64,000 nt of DNA, taken from positions 1-64,000 of the forward strand of contig CANNZV010002491.1 in assembly GCA_947561585.1 (NCBI GenBank), read 5' to 3'. The notes beneath the pieces are model-generated. The model had not been told where the DNA came from. It ran no database searches and worked only from the letters and a program-made list of their open reading frames with translations. The position numbers and the translations under genes were made by a program. Of the stretch, positions 24,338 through 36,183 are shown piece by piece; positions within the stretch are counted from its first letter, which is position 1; every line of letters begins with the position of its first letter. Origin of the DNA: Caprella mutica (lineage: Eukaryota > Arthropoda > Malacostraca > Amphipoda > Caprellidae).

Positions 24338-24522
24338 TTACACCCGTTATATTCCACTCCGGTAAATACCACCCCGGTTTATTCCACCCCAGTAAATTCC
24401 ACCCCAGTAGATTCCACCCTGGTATATTCCTCCCCGATATATTCCACCCCGGTTAATTTCCACCCCGGTATATTCCACCCCGGTATTTTTCTTCCCAGAT
24501 ATATTCCTGCCCGGTAAATAAA
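24338..24522. repeat. 15-bp tandem array (ATTCCACCCCGGTAT)
   Basis: About twelve imperfect units of ATTCCACCCCGGTAT. Open frames across it on both strands are repeat artefacts. The word also appears singly near 18990-19060 and, inverted, near 14235 (GGGGTGGAACTTACCGG). Confidence 0.9.
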
Positions 24523-24723
24523 GTAAAAGATTTCATTTTTAGATTGCCATTTGTTAAATACTTCGTACCAATGAATAAATAAATAAAACGATATCCTGAG
24601 ACATTTGAACAATATTTATAGGTAGGTCAAGTCAATTAAAATTTTATCCTAATAGACAGAAATACAATAATTTATAATATGGTAGTTTATTTCGAAGTAT
24701 ACATGCTGAACAAGTTAATAATA

Positions 24724-25112
24724 ATTCCTTTTTAACATGAAACAGCAGTATATGCACTTACAACAATGGTTGAAAGAGGTGTGGAGTGGGTCAACTCGCT
24801 GAGACAACCCATTCAATGTTTTCGCTTTTTAATTTTAAGTCACTGTTTTGAATTTTAGTACAAAAACTCCATTGGTCAAAATCACTCCCGGTAAAAAAGG
24901 CAATAATCCCACAGTATTAAAACCCTGTGCAATATTGCCAAGTTTTCCTCCTCTCCCCATCAAAAACATCTAAATCAAAAAAAGCCTTCGGTCAAAAACG
25001 GTATTACAACAATTTGAATCGATGTGAAAATATCAAATTCGAAATAAAATAAAAATAACAAGAAGTACTATATGATATCATCTTACAGTAAATATCGCTG
25101 TTGTGTTGGCTT
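24724..25112. repeat. Duplicated upstream flank (right copy)
   Basis: Counterpart of 13316-14020 without the 13357-13649 insertion. It lies upstream of copy 2, as its partner lies upstream of copy 1. Confidence 0.7.
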
Positions 25113-25984
25113 CTGTTTGTTATGTAGTTTTATTTCGTTACATATAATTCCGTTTGTTATGCAATGCTCACATTATTGCACAGTATGAAACCATAAATAT
25201 TAAATAATGTTTTAAATGGAGTCTTAACTACACGTTAGTGCCATGTCACACGAACGTTTCAAAAGTGATGCGTAACATGGATACATATGATTTGTTTAAC
25301 AATAATTTGCGACAAAAACGCTGACGAAACGCTCCGAAAAAACGCTTGTGTGACATTGCCCTTAAACATTATAGTTTATGGAAATTACCTGTTACACTTA
25401 AGAGCACAAAATAAATTAATTTTTCAAATTTTGAAGAATTACAAATCACAATAGTCATTTTACCTTGATTCAAAGTAAATTTACCACGCGAAAGTTCCGG
25501 TGAGCTTACCATGCGGGAATTGAGTGAAGTGTACTTTCCGGCGGTGAATTGAGTGCGATGTACTTTCCTGTAACATGCTAGATAGCCATCAAAATATATA
25601 TATACATATATGAGCAAAGATTACGAAAGACAACTTTCCGAACTGGTATTAGGCCGTCATAGAGCCATTTTGATTCACCGAAAAGAGTAGTTTTGGCCAT
25701 TTTCGAATACATCAACGAATATAATATCGAAATAAATTCAAAAAGTAATTCACTTCATGTGGTAAAGTTAAATACTAGATGGTGCTTGTGAAGGTTCCAA
25801 TAATGCGTCGATTAATTGAATGAATGTCTATGAATTATACTAGAATTTGACAGTTTAACCTGAACGTGAAATGAAACATATAGGAAATCAACAGGGATTC
25901 AACACACCTTTTTACTTCTTTCCAAATCTTGTTTTCTTTTCTTTCTTTCCATATCTTTTTTCTTTCTTTGAGATAATTTGTTAC
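25113..25984. other. Spacer upstream of copy 2
   Basis: Non-coding. Words such as CGGTGAATTGAGTGCGA occur at 25490-25575 and, in related form, at 3030-3115 upstream of exon 3 of copy A. The stretch 25580-25760 resembles 13030-13200. Confidence 0.45.
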
Positions 25985-26109
25985 TAGGGTCGATCGACCA
26001 ATGACATTTCACCCGACAACTCAATTGAATATTCACTATTCTATTACTGTTAACCCTGCTCAATGTTTGTGTAAGGAATTGAATGCATGCAACCATATAG
26101 ATTAACAAT

Positions 26110-26480
26110 AAAATAAATTCCAAGTCATCAGTGTAGTGTGTTGATTGGTCCATAACCTGTCACGTTATCAGTGCTGTGTTTTGATTGGTCTATAAACCCG
26201 TCACGTTATCAATGCTGTGTTTTAATTGGTCCAGGAAGGTGCAACTCAGTTATACCCATCTTTGATTGGTTCTCAATTTTCCGGTAATAAAATTATTTCG
26301 AACTACGTTTTGAGACTATTTCTTCATTTTTAAATACTTACTTCTGCAAAAAGTCCGGGTTTCCTAATACGGATAATCGGTATTAACTATGAAAAAACTG
26401 CTACGGTACCTCCCAAATAAGAACCCTCTTCTGATTGGTTGGTCCACTACGTTCATGCCGTTGCATTTAGTTTCAGAGTC
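26110..26480 (+). promoter_or_regulatory. Upstream region of copy 2 with inverted CCAAT boxes
   Basis: GATTGGT or AATTGGT words lie near 26142, 26184, 26224, 26262 and 26434, matching those of copy 1 in order. GTCATCAGTG occurs once, and the CRE-like word of copy 1 has become CACGTTATCAG. Confidence 0.55.
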
Positions 26481-26623
26481 TTTCTTTCAGTGATAGGTCA
26501 TTACTAGATATTCACCACAAACTGCGGCTGTACTCAATTAGTCTCCAGTTCGTCGAAAGCAGATCTGAGTCACACCTTTTACGAAGAATATCCAGTGTCT
26601 AAATTCAGTTAAGATTTCACAGT
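26481..26623 (+). promoter_or_regulatory. Conserved core promoter and 5' UTR of copy 2
   Basis: Nearly identical to 15816-15959 and 36045-36183, including the TTTCAGTG word, CTGTACTCAATTAGTCTCCA and the leader ending TTTCACAGT before ATG. Confidence 0.5.
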
Positions 26624-29600
26624 ATGAATTCGCTTGTTATTTCAATCCTTTTAATTGCGTTCACTTTATGGACGGGACATGTGAATTCTAAAATGCGATT
26701 ACATGTTCATAAAAACTACCAGATTCATTTCAAAGTTGTGCATTTGCGTTATAACAACGTGGATTCAAGATGTGAGTATCTAATCGGGATATAAACTGCG
26801 TCCATCAATTCATTGCAGATCACTATGTTGTGAATAAGTTTAATAATATTATTCGTACAGTAGTGAAACTTTGGTCACTGGAAGATTGCTACTATGTTAG
26901 TATCTTGTTGAAATATTTTTTGAATCCATGATAAAATTGGAAAGTTATGAACGTTTAGGTATTTTGAAGGCATTTTAACTGTCCATCGCTTTATTGCAGC
27001 TCTGTGAAAAGGCCAAAAAATGAACGATTAACTTTTACTGAGAGGGTAAAATTGTAACAGTTCCTGCAGAAGGGATGACTCTTCTATATTTAGCAAATGA
27101 ATTTGGGAGGGATAAGAGAAACAAAGTTTCTATTGTGGGAGATTCTGATACCAACCCAAGGATAGATGAGGTTACGAGAAGTCTTTTCCCCTCGGATTAT
27201 GCGAAAACTACCTAGGCAGGTTTTAAGGCAGCCGATAACACTAGTGCCTCTATTTTCGACAAGGCTGCCATTGGTTACTCGTCCATACAGTGTCTTAAAT
27301 GAGACGACAAGGAACGTGGAGTTACCAATTTCCAGGCCTCCTAAGGACAAGATTCAAAAGGAAAAAGACATAAGATGTACACAGAATTACATTAAAACAA
27401 ACTTCCTACTTGTATTTTTAACAGATGAGGAAAGAGCCAACCTTGATTGGATGGATGGGTTAAAAAGTTTGCATCCTACTGGAGCTGTTTCTCCACACTG
27501 GTTTCGTCGTCAACAAGAAGGCTGTGGCTTTATGTTTTAAGCGGGCATCATTGGTGAAACATTAATTTGCCCTTTCCGAGTACCAGAGGGTGTAAACCTA
27601 ACAATCCAATCCTACATTGCCTCTTTTGTTGAGACTTGTTCCCTTGGCCTAATAGTTTGCAATTATCTCGTTGGCAAAAGATGATTTTATTGCATTACTT
27701 CGCTTAATCTCATGCTTGAAGAGTTACAACTTCTTTCCTCACATCTCTAGGCATCAAGTCAGAAACTCTCATGACTTGATTGCCTTGTTCTATGGTCTTA
27801 AGCCCCATAGAGCATTTTTAACCGTTTCATTTGAGACATTACATCAGGACTATTTTGACGTAAGACCAATGACAGCCCTGCCAAAAATGAAGGTACTAGT
27901 GTCATTTAGTTGCCTTATGACCTGCCTGTGTATTTTTCGCATATTTAAAGGGGAAATTATTTTCCCGTACCCTCATCTCTCCTTGGGTTTGTGTCGGGAT
28001 TTTCCACAAAAGAAACTATAATTCTCTTAACCCTTCCAAGTTATAAAGCTAAATATAGAAGAGTCCTCCCTTCCGCAGGACCTGCTACAATTTTTACCCT
28101 CTCGGTAGAAGTTAATCGCCAATTGTTTTGGCCTTTTCACAGAGCTGCAATAAAGCGATGGACAGTTAAAATGCCTTCAAAATACATAAACGCTCATAAC
28201 TTTCCAATTTTATAATGGATTCAAAAAATATTTCAGCAAAATACTAACATAGAAACAATATTCCAGTGTCCAAAGTTTCACTACTGCATGATCAATATTA
28301 TTAAAATTATTCACAAAATAGTGATCTGCAATAAAGCGATGGACGCAGTGTACTAATTCTGGTATAGAAACTACGACAATTTTATTCTGTAAGTCAAATA
28401 CTGTCATTATTAATTTCATAAATTACAGTTTTCCTGTGTCTTTTTAATATCGAATATTACAAATTTGTCTTTGATTCTAAATTAGATCATTTTTGGTTAA
28501 AATTATCACATAATCACAGACTATTTTCCCTTATAGTACATGAGCACAGTGACTCTTTTCTCTGAGAGTACATTATCACAGTGATTCTTTTCTCTGATAG
28601 TACATCATCACAGTGACTCTTTTCTCTGATAGTACATCATCACAGTGACTCTTTTCTCTGATAGTACATCATCACAGTGACTCTTTTCTCTGATATTACA
28701 TTATCACAGTGACTCTTTTCTCGGACAGAACATCGTCACAGTGACTCTTTTCTCTGATAGTACATCATCACAGTGACTCTTTTCTCTGACAGAACATCAT
28801 CACAGTGACTCTTTTCTCTGATAGTACATCATCACAGTGACTCTTTTCTCTGATAGTACATTATCACAGTGACTCTTTTCTCTGACAGTACATCATCACA
28901 GTGACTCTTTTCTCTTAGAGTACATCATCACAGTGACTCTTTTCTCTGATAGTACACTATCACAGTGACTCTTTTCTCTGATAGTACATTATCACAGTGA
29001 CTCTTTTCTCTGACAGTACATCATCACAGTGACTCTTTTCTCTTAGAGTACATCATCACAGTGACTCTTTTCTCTGATAGTACACTATCACAGTGACTCT
29101 TTTCTCTGATAGTACATCATCACAGTGACTCTTTTCTCTGATAGTACATTATCACAGTGACTCTTTTTTCTGATAGTACATCACCACAGTAACTTTTTTC
29201 TCTGACAGTACATCATCACAATGACTCTTTTCTCTGATAGTACATCATCACAGTGACTCTTTTCTATGATAGTACATAATCACAGTGACTCTTTTCTCTG
29301 ATAGTACATCATCACAGTGACTATTTTCTCTGATAGTGAGGATAAGGAGCGAGAGACTTCTTTTTTTAATTTTTTAGTTCCATCCTTGCACCTGTAAATT
29401 TTACAGTAATTTTGTTTAATATTTTAACTACATAAACAATTTAATATATAGATCAATAGATTCTATACCAAAAAATGAAAATACTATTAAATAAAAATTA
29501 TGTGCTCGGTAATACATGACTTACCCTAATCAGGGAATTGGAGTTTAATCTATAGGGTTGCACAGTTGCAGTTTTAAGCCTTTATGAATTTGAAAATAAA

Positions 29601-32600
29601 TAATAAATCACTTTCTATAATAAAAGAAATTACATTAGTTGAATACTAAATAGCTAGTTGTAAGTTCCAGATTAAGTAGAAATTCTAAAGTTAAATGTGC
29701 ACGGCACGGAACCAAACGAAACACTGATAGTTCAATTTCATAGTGACTAGCAGTGCTTCGCCTGGCCGATTGTGTAGCACAAATTATAATTTTATGACGA
29801 TAAGTAAACTAATATTATATAGAAATTTACTAATTTTAAATAAACTAATTAAACCCTTACTATATACATAAGTAAATGAACAAAATTAAGTTGATATAAA
29901 TAATTGACAGAAACTTCTAGAATTTAATAGAGATTTCTATTTTAAAGAAAATTGATCTGATTGAGCACATACTATTATAAATATTATTAATTTCTAATCA
30001 GGCACTACATACAGTTCCCCCCTCAGTGCGGAGCAGTTAATAATAAATATAATCAGTTCGCTGATTAAATTTTACTTTCCTGCCTGATCGCGTTTGCCTG
30101 AGAGTGGGCTGAATTTTGTTTTCCTTCAAAGGCTCCTCCGTAACTTCATCCTCCGTGAAAGGTTCAGGCGACGACTGTTGCGCTTCTCTAGCAGATTCTA
30201 CCACAGGTTTCAATCTGTCAATCGACACAGTCATTTGAGAGCCATTCAGCATTTCGATGGTGTAGTGCTTATCCTGCCTTTTGACAATCTTGTACGGACC
30301 CGAATACGGGGCTTCTAAAGGTCTTCTTATTCTATCCGTTCGGAGCCAAACTCTGTGACATGTCAACAGTTCAGTTGGTATGAATACTTTGTTTTTAGAG
30401 TGTATTCTTCCTGTGGATAATGCATCGACGTCGATTTTTGACATCTCATTAGCCAATTTTCTTCTTCATTGCTGAACTGATGCAAGGTGTCTGCGCTGAT
30501 GAATTGTTGTGGTAAAAGCATTGAAGCTCCCGTGACAGCATTAAAAGGAGAGTATGTGCTCTCGTTTGGAGTGCCACGGATACCCATCAACGCTATTGGA
30601 AGCGCCGTTAACCAAGATTCTTTTCTAGAGGTGATTGCAGTTTTAATTGTCCTGTGACTTCTTTCAATCATACCGTTGGTCTGAGGGTGGTATGCTGTAG
30701 TTCTCAGCCTGTGAAATCCTACTACTTTTGATAGTTCATTGAATAACTCGCTCTCGAATTGAGTTCCTCTGTCTGTAATGACATGCAAAGGACCCCCGAA
30801 GCGAGAGATCCAACCTAAGATGAATGCGTGAGCCACCGATGAAGCAGAGATGTTGGACATGGGTACGGCTTCTATCCATCTAGTTGTCCTGTCTATGCAG
30901 GTTAGCAGATATCTTAGAGGACTGAACGATAATTCATTGGGGTTTCTTACTGTAGGTAAAGGTCCGACTATGTCGAGATGGACAGTCTCGAATCTTCCGA
31001 GATTTCTATTTTAAAGAAAATTGATCTGATTGAGCACATACTATTATAAATATTATTAATTTCTAATCAGGCACTACAATAGTACATCATCACAGTGACT
31101 CTTTTCTCTGACAGTACATCATCACAATGACTCTTTTCTCTGATAGTACATCATCACAGTGACTCTTTTCTCTGACAGTACATCATCACAGTGACTCTTT
31201 TCTCTGATAGTACATCATCACAGTGACTCTTTTCTCTGATTGTACATCATCACAGTGACTCTTTTCTCTGATAGTACATCATCACAGTGACGCATTTCTC
31301 TGATAGTACATCATCACAGTGACTCTTTTCTCTGATAGTACATCATCACAGTGACTCTTTTCTCTGATAGTACATCATCACAGTGACTCTTTTCTCTGAT
31401 AGTACATCATATCACAGTGACTCTTTTCTCTGATAGTACATCATCACAGTGACTCTTTTTCTCTGATAGTACATCATCCCAATACCTTTTAAAAACAAAC
31501 AATATTATCTTGGACATCTCTAATATAACCTTTCTTCAATGTTTTTTTACAGGTAAATGCATTGAAGATTGTCGGGTTTTACCTAACTGCAGAGCTGTAA
31601 CTATCATTGAGACAGACAATCAGCAGTACAACTGTTATTTCTCTAATCGTCTCCTAACTACTGGACACCTGCAAGAAATAGAAGGCAGCTCAGGATTCAC
31701 GCTTTTCCTCAGTAATTATAAATCTATATATTTTTACTCTTTCTGTCCTAACTTTTGCGATAATTGAAAAATAAATTGTTATTACAATCAGAAGAAAAGC
31801 GTATACAAAACAAAATCAACCATATTGTTTTTTTTTTCACCATTTTGAATTTTAAAATCAATAGGTATATCATCATAATGAAACTACGATTTGACAAATT
31901 GTAGTTTCGTAATTTCATATTATTTTTAATTGTGCACTAGACCATTTTCAAAATAAGTTAAATAACTGACAGCAATACAATCGGAAAAGTTTTATTTGGA
32001 AATGGGGAAACTTTTAAACTTTCAAAAAAATCACTAATGCACTTTTCTCTGATTGTGCATATTACATCCGATCGAGTGTCACAGGTACGTTTGCAGTTTA
32101 TTTCTGTAATCTCCAGCCAGCTCATTGATAAATAACAAAGTGTGTGGTATGACAAACTAGCGGATATGAAAAACTACATTACGGCTAAATTAGCTAATAC
32201 TATCCCCTAAAGGGTAGTAACGAACGGCAACCACCCCTATTTTTCGTTGATGAGAATATTAGAATGTGCTTCTATAACCAAATTATGTTGAAAAAGCCAA
32301 AAAATTGAACATAAATATAGTAAAGGATGAGTTTCCACTTGGCAGTTTTCCGTCTGTAAATTTTCCAGTCACCATCATCGTTATAGCTTGTGAAATTTTA
32401 TTTACAAACCCATTTGAAGATGCTTAAGTTACAAAAAAAACTTTAGACTATGCTATAGGTACCTAAAGTGTTAGTTTTCATTCTCAGGACCATACTGCAA
32501 ACCTCCAAGGATCTATGTTGGCCAATCCTGCATCGACATTTCTGAATCCCAAACACCAGTTAAATGTCCCGAAGGATTGGTTCTCTACTACCCTGAAGAG

Positions 32601-33248
32601 GCATCTGAACTGTCACTGATGAGAAACTATCTGAAAAAACTAAGTAAGTTTTGCCAGATCCCTCTTTGGTAATTTTGAATATAAATGACATATGTCACAC
32701 ATGATGTAGTTTTTACTATCAATTCGAAATTTTTACATTAATTACCAAATATTTTGAGCACCTCGATGAGTTTAATTTAGAAATGAATTTTATATTTTTT
32801 TTTTTTTATATGTTTTTAACTACAATGAGGTGTAGTTATTACGCACATGTGCTTTGATTCTGTGCAAAATGATTTAAGATATAATTAACACAATTATATC
32901 GCTGATAAGGATAAAATTTTTTGATCGTGATTTTTATTTACAATTCTTCATTTGAATATAATGAAATTTTGTCTGTTTAATTGAAGGTATCATATTAGAT
33001 TGAATCGTATACTAATGTCTATTCCAGACACACCACAGGCAGCATATTTCATTGGTTTGAGTAAAGTGGGACTAACTAAGTGGGTGTGGTCGAATGGAAA
33101 GTACATTACAGATGCTGAAGCAGAGATCTGGACAAATAGGTATTATCTCTACTCCTGTGCTTCCCTATTTGAAGAAGTTGGCTATCTCATGAATGACCAT
33201 AGATGCAGTTCTTACATGAAATACACCATCTGTAAGATTCCGACATAA
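26624..33248 (+). CDS. Secreted PAN-CTLD lectin-like protein, copy 2
   Basis: Exons 26624-26771, 31553-31711, 32488-32643 and 33028-33248 (stop TAA); 684 nt, 227 residues. All four exons are open and all splice sites keep the family sequence (T|GTGAGT, A|GTAATT, A|GTAAGT; acceptors CAG). The signal peptide is MNSLVISILLIAFTLWTGHV. The PAN-like exon has CIEDCRVLPNCRAVT and a YFS instead of SFS after the last cysteine. The CTLD keeps CPEGLVLYYPEEASEL, YFIGL, WSNG, EIW, SCAS, LMNDHRC and YTICKI. Intron 1 is about 4.8 kb because a Tc1-type fold-back element and a Gypsy element landed in it, the second inside the minisatellite. The coding sequence shows no damage, so it is probably still expressed if splicing tolerates the long intron. 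Confidence 0.82.
26794..28350 (+). mobile_element. Tc1-type fold-back element in intron 1 of copy 2
   Basis: Flanked by TA (26792-26793 and 28351-28352). The right end closes GACGCAGTG, the left begins AACTGCGTCC, a decayed CACTGCG. The arms pair imperfectly from the ends to about 27315 and back from about 27820, roughly 520 bp each. The loop holds a transposase remnant. Copies 1 and 3 have the empty site: GGGATATATTAATTC in copy 3 against GGGATATA[element]TACTAATTC here. Confidence 0.85.
27418..27660 (+). pseudogene. Tc1-like transposase remnant
   Basis: The stretch reads LTDEERANLDWMDG, then FRRQQEGCGFMF, a stop where a tryptophan is expected, then AGIIGETLICPF and VPEGVNLT. These align residue for residue with the corresponding part of the transposase at 45811-46824 (TDECRATLDGHDG, LRRQQGGGGVMFWAGIIGD). 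It covers the first catalytic aspartate region only. Non-functional. Confidence 0.75.
28507..29336. repeat. 32-bp minisatellite in intron 1 of copy 2, left part (about 26 units)
   Basis: Same 32-bp unit as in copy 1, with more unit variants (ACATTATCAC, TCTTAGAG, TGACAGAA). A block of about five units seems duplicated inside the array (compare 28850-29000 with 28970-29120). It is interrupted at 29336 by the Gypsy insertion. Confidence 0.95.
29337..30009 (-). repeat. Complete LTR (673 bp)
   Basis: Starts TGAGGATAAGG and ends GGCACTACA on the + strand, so TGTAGTGCC...CCTTATCCTCA on the element strand. AT-rich, no coding. Confidence 0.8.
30037..30998 (-). pseudogene. Gypsy-type integrase fragment
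   Basis: On the minus strand an open frame runs from the deletion joint at 30998 to about 30455 and carries the integrase core: HLDIVGPLP, VITDRGTQFES and the NGMIERSHRTIK glutamate. A frameshift near 30455 moves the reading to a second frame (to 30037) with a WLRTD...PYSGPYKIVKR stretch typical of the end of Gypsy-type integrases and a charged tail. The enzyme normally inserts the element DNA; here it lacks its N-terminal zinc-finger part and is frameshifted. Confidence 0.85.
30999..31078 (-). repeat. Truncated LTR (80 bp)
   Basis: Matches about 29930-30009 with no difference that I can see. The joint with integrase shares GA, so it may be a microhomology joint. Confidence 0.85.
31079..31480. 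repeat. 32-bp minisatellite in intron 1 of copy 2, right part (about 12 units)
   Basis: Continuation of the array at 28507-29336 on the other side of the Gypsy insertion. It begins with the duplicated ATAG. Confidence 0.95.
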
Positions 33249-33617
33249 ACTCTTATCCTGTTGAGATAATCATGATCGGCAGATCGTCTGGTGTTGTCGA
33301 TAACGGTAAACATTTATCGTATCTTCTCGTAAAGTTTCTTTAATTCTGACATTGCAGTCGCGGATGTACGACTAAAAACAATAGACATGATTGTTTCAAT
33401 TTGAGATGATTTTCCATTTTCGGCTCTTAATCCTCTACCCAAATTTTCTGAATGCGTTTCTTTGATGTACCGTAATTATTAAACTAAATTATCACCTACA
33501 TCTAAATGGATAAAAAATACACCTTTTAATATAATATTTCCTTAATGAATAAGTTCTTTCCAATATAAATATATAGATATTCTTCACTGATCATATTTAT
33601 GTGATTATCTGCGTGTA
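33249..33617 (+). promoter_or_regulatory. 3' UTR region of copy 2
   Basis: Aligned with the 3' UTRs of copies 1 and 3, but the AATAAA at the matching place is degraded (around GGATAAAAAATAC, 33508-33520). The next clear AATAAA is at 34135-34140, beyond the MITE at 33618-33895, so the transcript may be longer. Confidence 0.5.
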
Positions 33618-33895
33618 CACTCAGAGAAATTATGATGCACCATGCAGGTTTTTCAATACTAGAGTTTGGATGCACTAAAGTGCATCAGTTCGATGCACTT
33701 TAGTGCTTCAGCTATAATGATGAGGAAATTAATCTCATCATTTTAGCATAGACAGTAAAGTGCATCGAACTGATGCACTTTAGTGCATCCAAACTATAGT
33801 TTGATGCACTAAAGTGTCTCGCTTTAGAGACAAAGCCATATGGTGAACTCGAAACACCTGAGTGCATCAGTTGGAGTTGTTTATTTTTCTCAGTG
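33618..33895. mobile_element. MITE with CACTSAGAGAAA ends and AGTGCATC palindromes
   Basis: Left end CACTCAGAGAAAT preceded by TA; right end TTTTTCTCAGTG. The body has inverted GATGCACTTTAGTGCATCMA words. A fragment of the same family is at about 9505-9610. The termini resemble those of 19856-20105 and 51125-51333. Confidence 0.7.
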
Positions 33896-36044
33896 TGTGA
33901 TTCATCCACAATCAACGTTATTTAAAAATATTTATATTCATATTAAACACATTGTTTGATTTACTGTAATTGAGAACATTATTTTATTTATCTTATTTAT
34001 ATAATAAATTAGTGTGAAATTGGTCAATTTTATGGTAAAACAAATGTAGTAAGTTTGTAATAGAAGTTGTAATTAAGCTACTATTAGATGTATATTATCG
34101 CATTTTATGTAAAGATCCAATTTATGGTTTGAGAAATAAATAGATAAATTTTATTCATTCATTATGATTTATATGGATTGCAAGAACTAGCTTCAAATAT
34201 CAAGCCAATAAATAATTAAACTATTTGTAATAAATTTACATAATGTACTATCATATTGTATTAATATATACATATACTGAAATTAAATTTAATTAAATTA
34301 TTGCGGTGGAGATACGGAGTTCGAGTCCTCATTATTTTTTCCATTGAATATTTTTCACTTGATAATCTACATATTTATTTATAGTATTGAAAACTAGTTA
34401 TTTTTAACAGGCAAATGAACTAGTGAGAGATGTAGTGTGTACATTGATATCTAGTTTGAGCACTTGTATGTATATTTACCTTCAAATATATTTTATATAG
34501 TATTATTTAAATAACATTTAAATAGATAAATATTTAATCATACTAATTCGATAACCTATAAAAATTAATTAATGCATAATTCGAAAAATGTATAATAATA
34601 ACATAATTAATATACTCTGTCTAAATCAATACGAATAAAATATATTGCAATTAAACATTTTAAAATCATTATTAACCTTTTCTGTATTATTCACTTAAGT
34701 AAAATATTAATTACCTTTCGCAACGTATTTACAATGAAAATTAATTTAGAAATTATTTTCATAGTAGGAGATATTTAAGAGAATAAATACATACTAAATA
34801 AAAGTAACGATATATAGTATAGTGGTAAAAGTTAAACAACCACCGGCAGAATAAACAATTAAACTTATTACAACCCTTCGACACCTAAATTCAACATGCT
34901 AACAAAATTTTTAAATCTTAACTGTTTCATTTGTAAGACTTTAATTGATAAATAATTACAAGTAGGAGAAAATACTTTGTTAAGAAATAGAAGTAATAAT
35001 GAAACAAACGAAACAATGAGATAAAACCCCTTGAATCCCCTTTTGATGCTAATCTCATGTTTCGTTGCATTGGAAATCTTTGAAGAGCTTATATAAGTCG
35101 TATTAACTTGAATTATGCCAAAAAAATCCAATGTGTAGAGTACGTACATCGTCTGACAAAGTTCAGTCAAAATAATATTAAGTTAATAATATGGATAGTA
35201 AATTTTAAAGGTTATTCGTTGCGTTGAACTGAGAAAAATTGAACAGTTATTATAATAAAAATTAGATTGTGAGAATACATTTTTAAATACTAATTTATAG
35301 AACTTTTCAATATTTAACACTGAGCAGGTTTCGACAAATTCACATTAATCTAAATTCGATTTCTATGTTCCAATAACTTTGGCATGTCTCGGTGGGCAAC
35401 TTAAATATAGACATTCCTATTGTTTATTCTTCTACATATAATACCCGTATTCTTTTTTTTTTTCGTTGGCTTCATCCTAACTCGTTAATATACAGGAGTT
35501 CACTATAGTGTATTTCTACTGTATCTAGGAAATTGTTGCTTACATAGTCTATCTTTGAACTGAAAATATTATTGTTTCACAAAAAAAGTATTTACTCATG
35601 AAAAGAAAATGTTCTAATAAAAAGATAATATTTTTCTAATGAAAAAATATTTTTCATAACAAGAATATATTTTGCATAACGAGAATACATTTCACATATT
35701 AGGAATAATCTGTTTTTTGAATATCTTGGGCCTAATTGTCTTGGGCTCAATTGTGTAGAGCCAAATTGTCAGTGGGCTCAATTGTCGTCGCCCAACTGAA
35801 GTTGTACCCAATTCAATAATACCCATCTTTGTTTGTTGCTCAATTTTCTGGTAATCAAATTACTTAAGTTTACGTATCCTTTGTGAATTAAAAACCTTTC
35901 TCCGGTTTCAAATATGTACTTCTGCAAAAAGTCCATAATTCCTAATTCACGCATTAATTGCGAAACTGATTATGGTACCTCTACTAATTAATACCACCTT
36001 GATCCGTTACGCTCAAACCTTAACATCAAGTTTCAGAGTCTTTC
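33896..36044. other. Flank between copies 2 and 3, non-coding
   Basis: Left part (to about 34770) aligns loosely with the flanks after copies 1 and 3. At 35735-35810 there is a short run of words GGGCTCAATTGTCGTCG and GCCTAATTGTC, another example of a tandem-word stretch. The region directly upstream of copy 3 keeps TTGAATACCCATC-like landmarks, but GATTGGT has become GTTTGTT. Confidence 0.5.
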
Positions 36045-36183
36045 TTTCAGTGATAGGTTATTACTAGATTTTCTCCACACACTGCGACTGTACTCAATTA
36101 GTCTCCAGTTCGTCAGGAACAGCTCTGACTCGCACCTTTCACGAAAAATATCCAGTGTCTAAATTCAGTTTATATTTCACAGT
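36045..36183 (+). promoter_or_regulatory. Conserved core promoter and 5' UTR of copy 3
   Basis: Nearly identical to the same segment of copies 1 and 2, starting CAGAGTCTTTCTTTCAGTG near 36033. The distal CCAAT boxes of the other copies are missing. Confidence 0.5.

Larger units (their letters stand above)
29337..31078 (-). mobile_element. Gypsy-type LTR retrotransposon, internally deleted
   Basis: Inserted in the minisatellite with a 4-bp duplication ATAG (29333-29336 and 31079-31082). A full LTR, TG...CA, occupies 29337-30009. A purine tract on the minus strand (complement of TTCCCCCCTCAG) lies directly beside it, as expected for the 3' LTR of a minus-strand element. On the other side only about 80 bp of the 5' LTR remain (30999-31078), apparently identical to the matching part of the full LTR, and they join straight to integrase. 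A deletion thus removed most of the 5' LTR, gag, protease and reverse transcriptase. Confidence 0.85.

Noticed and set aside
24116..24612. Open frames on both strands, one with Pro/Thr/Ser repeats
   Set aside because: The repetitive parts are translations of the 15-bp array; the rest has no recognisable motif or splice context.
27166..28215. Several 70-125 codon frames
   Set aside because: They lie in the inverted arms of the Tc1-type fold-back element; only the short loop stretch near 27418-27660 has transposase residues.
30094..30318. Arg-rich + strand frame
   Set aside because: Antisense shadow of the Gypsy integrase tail.
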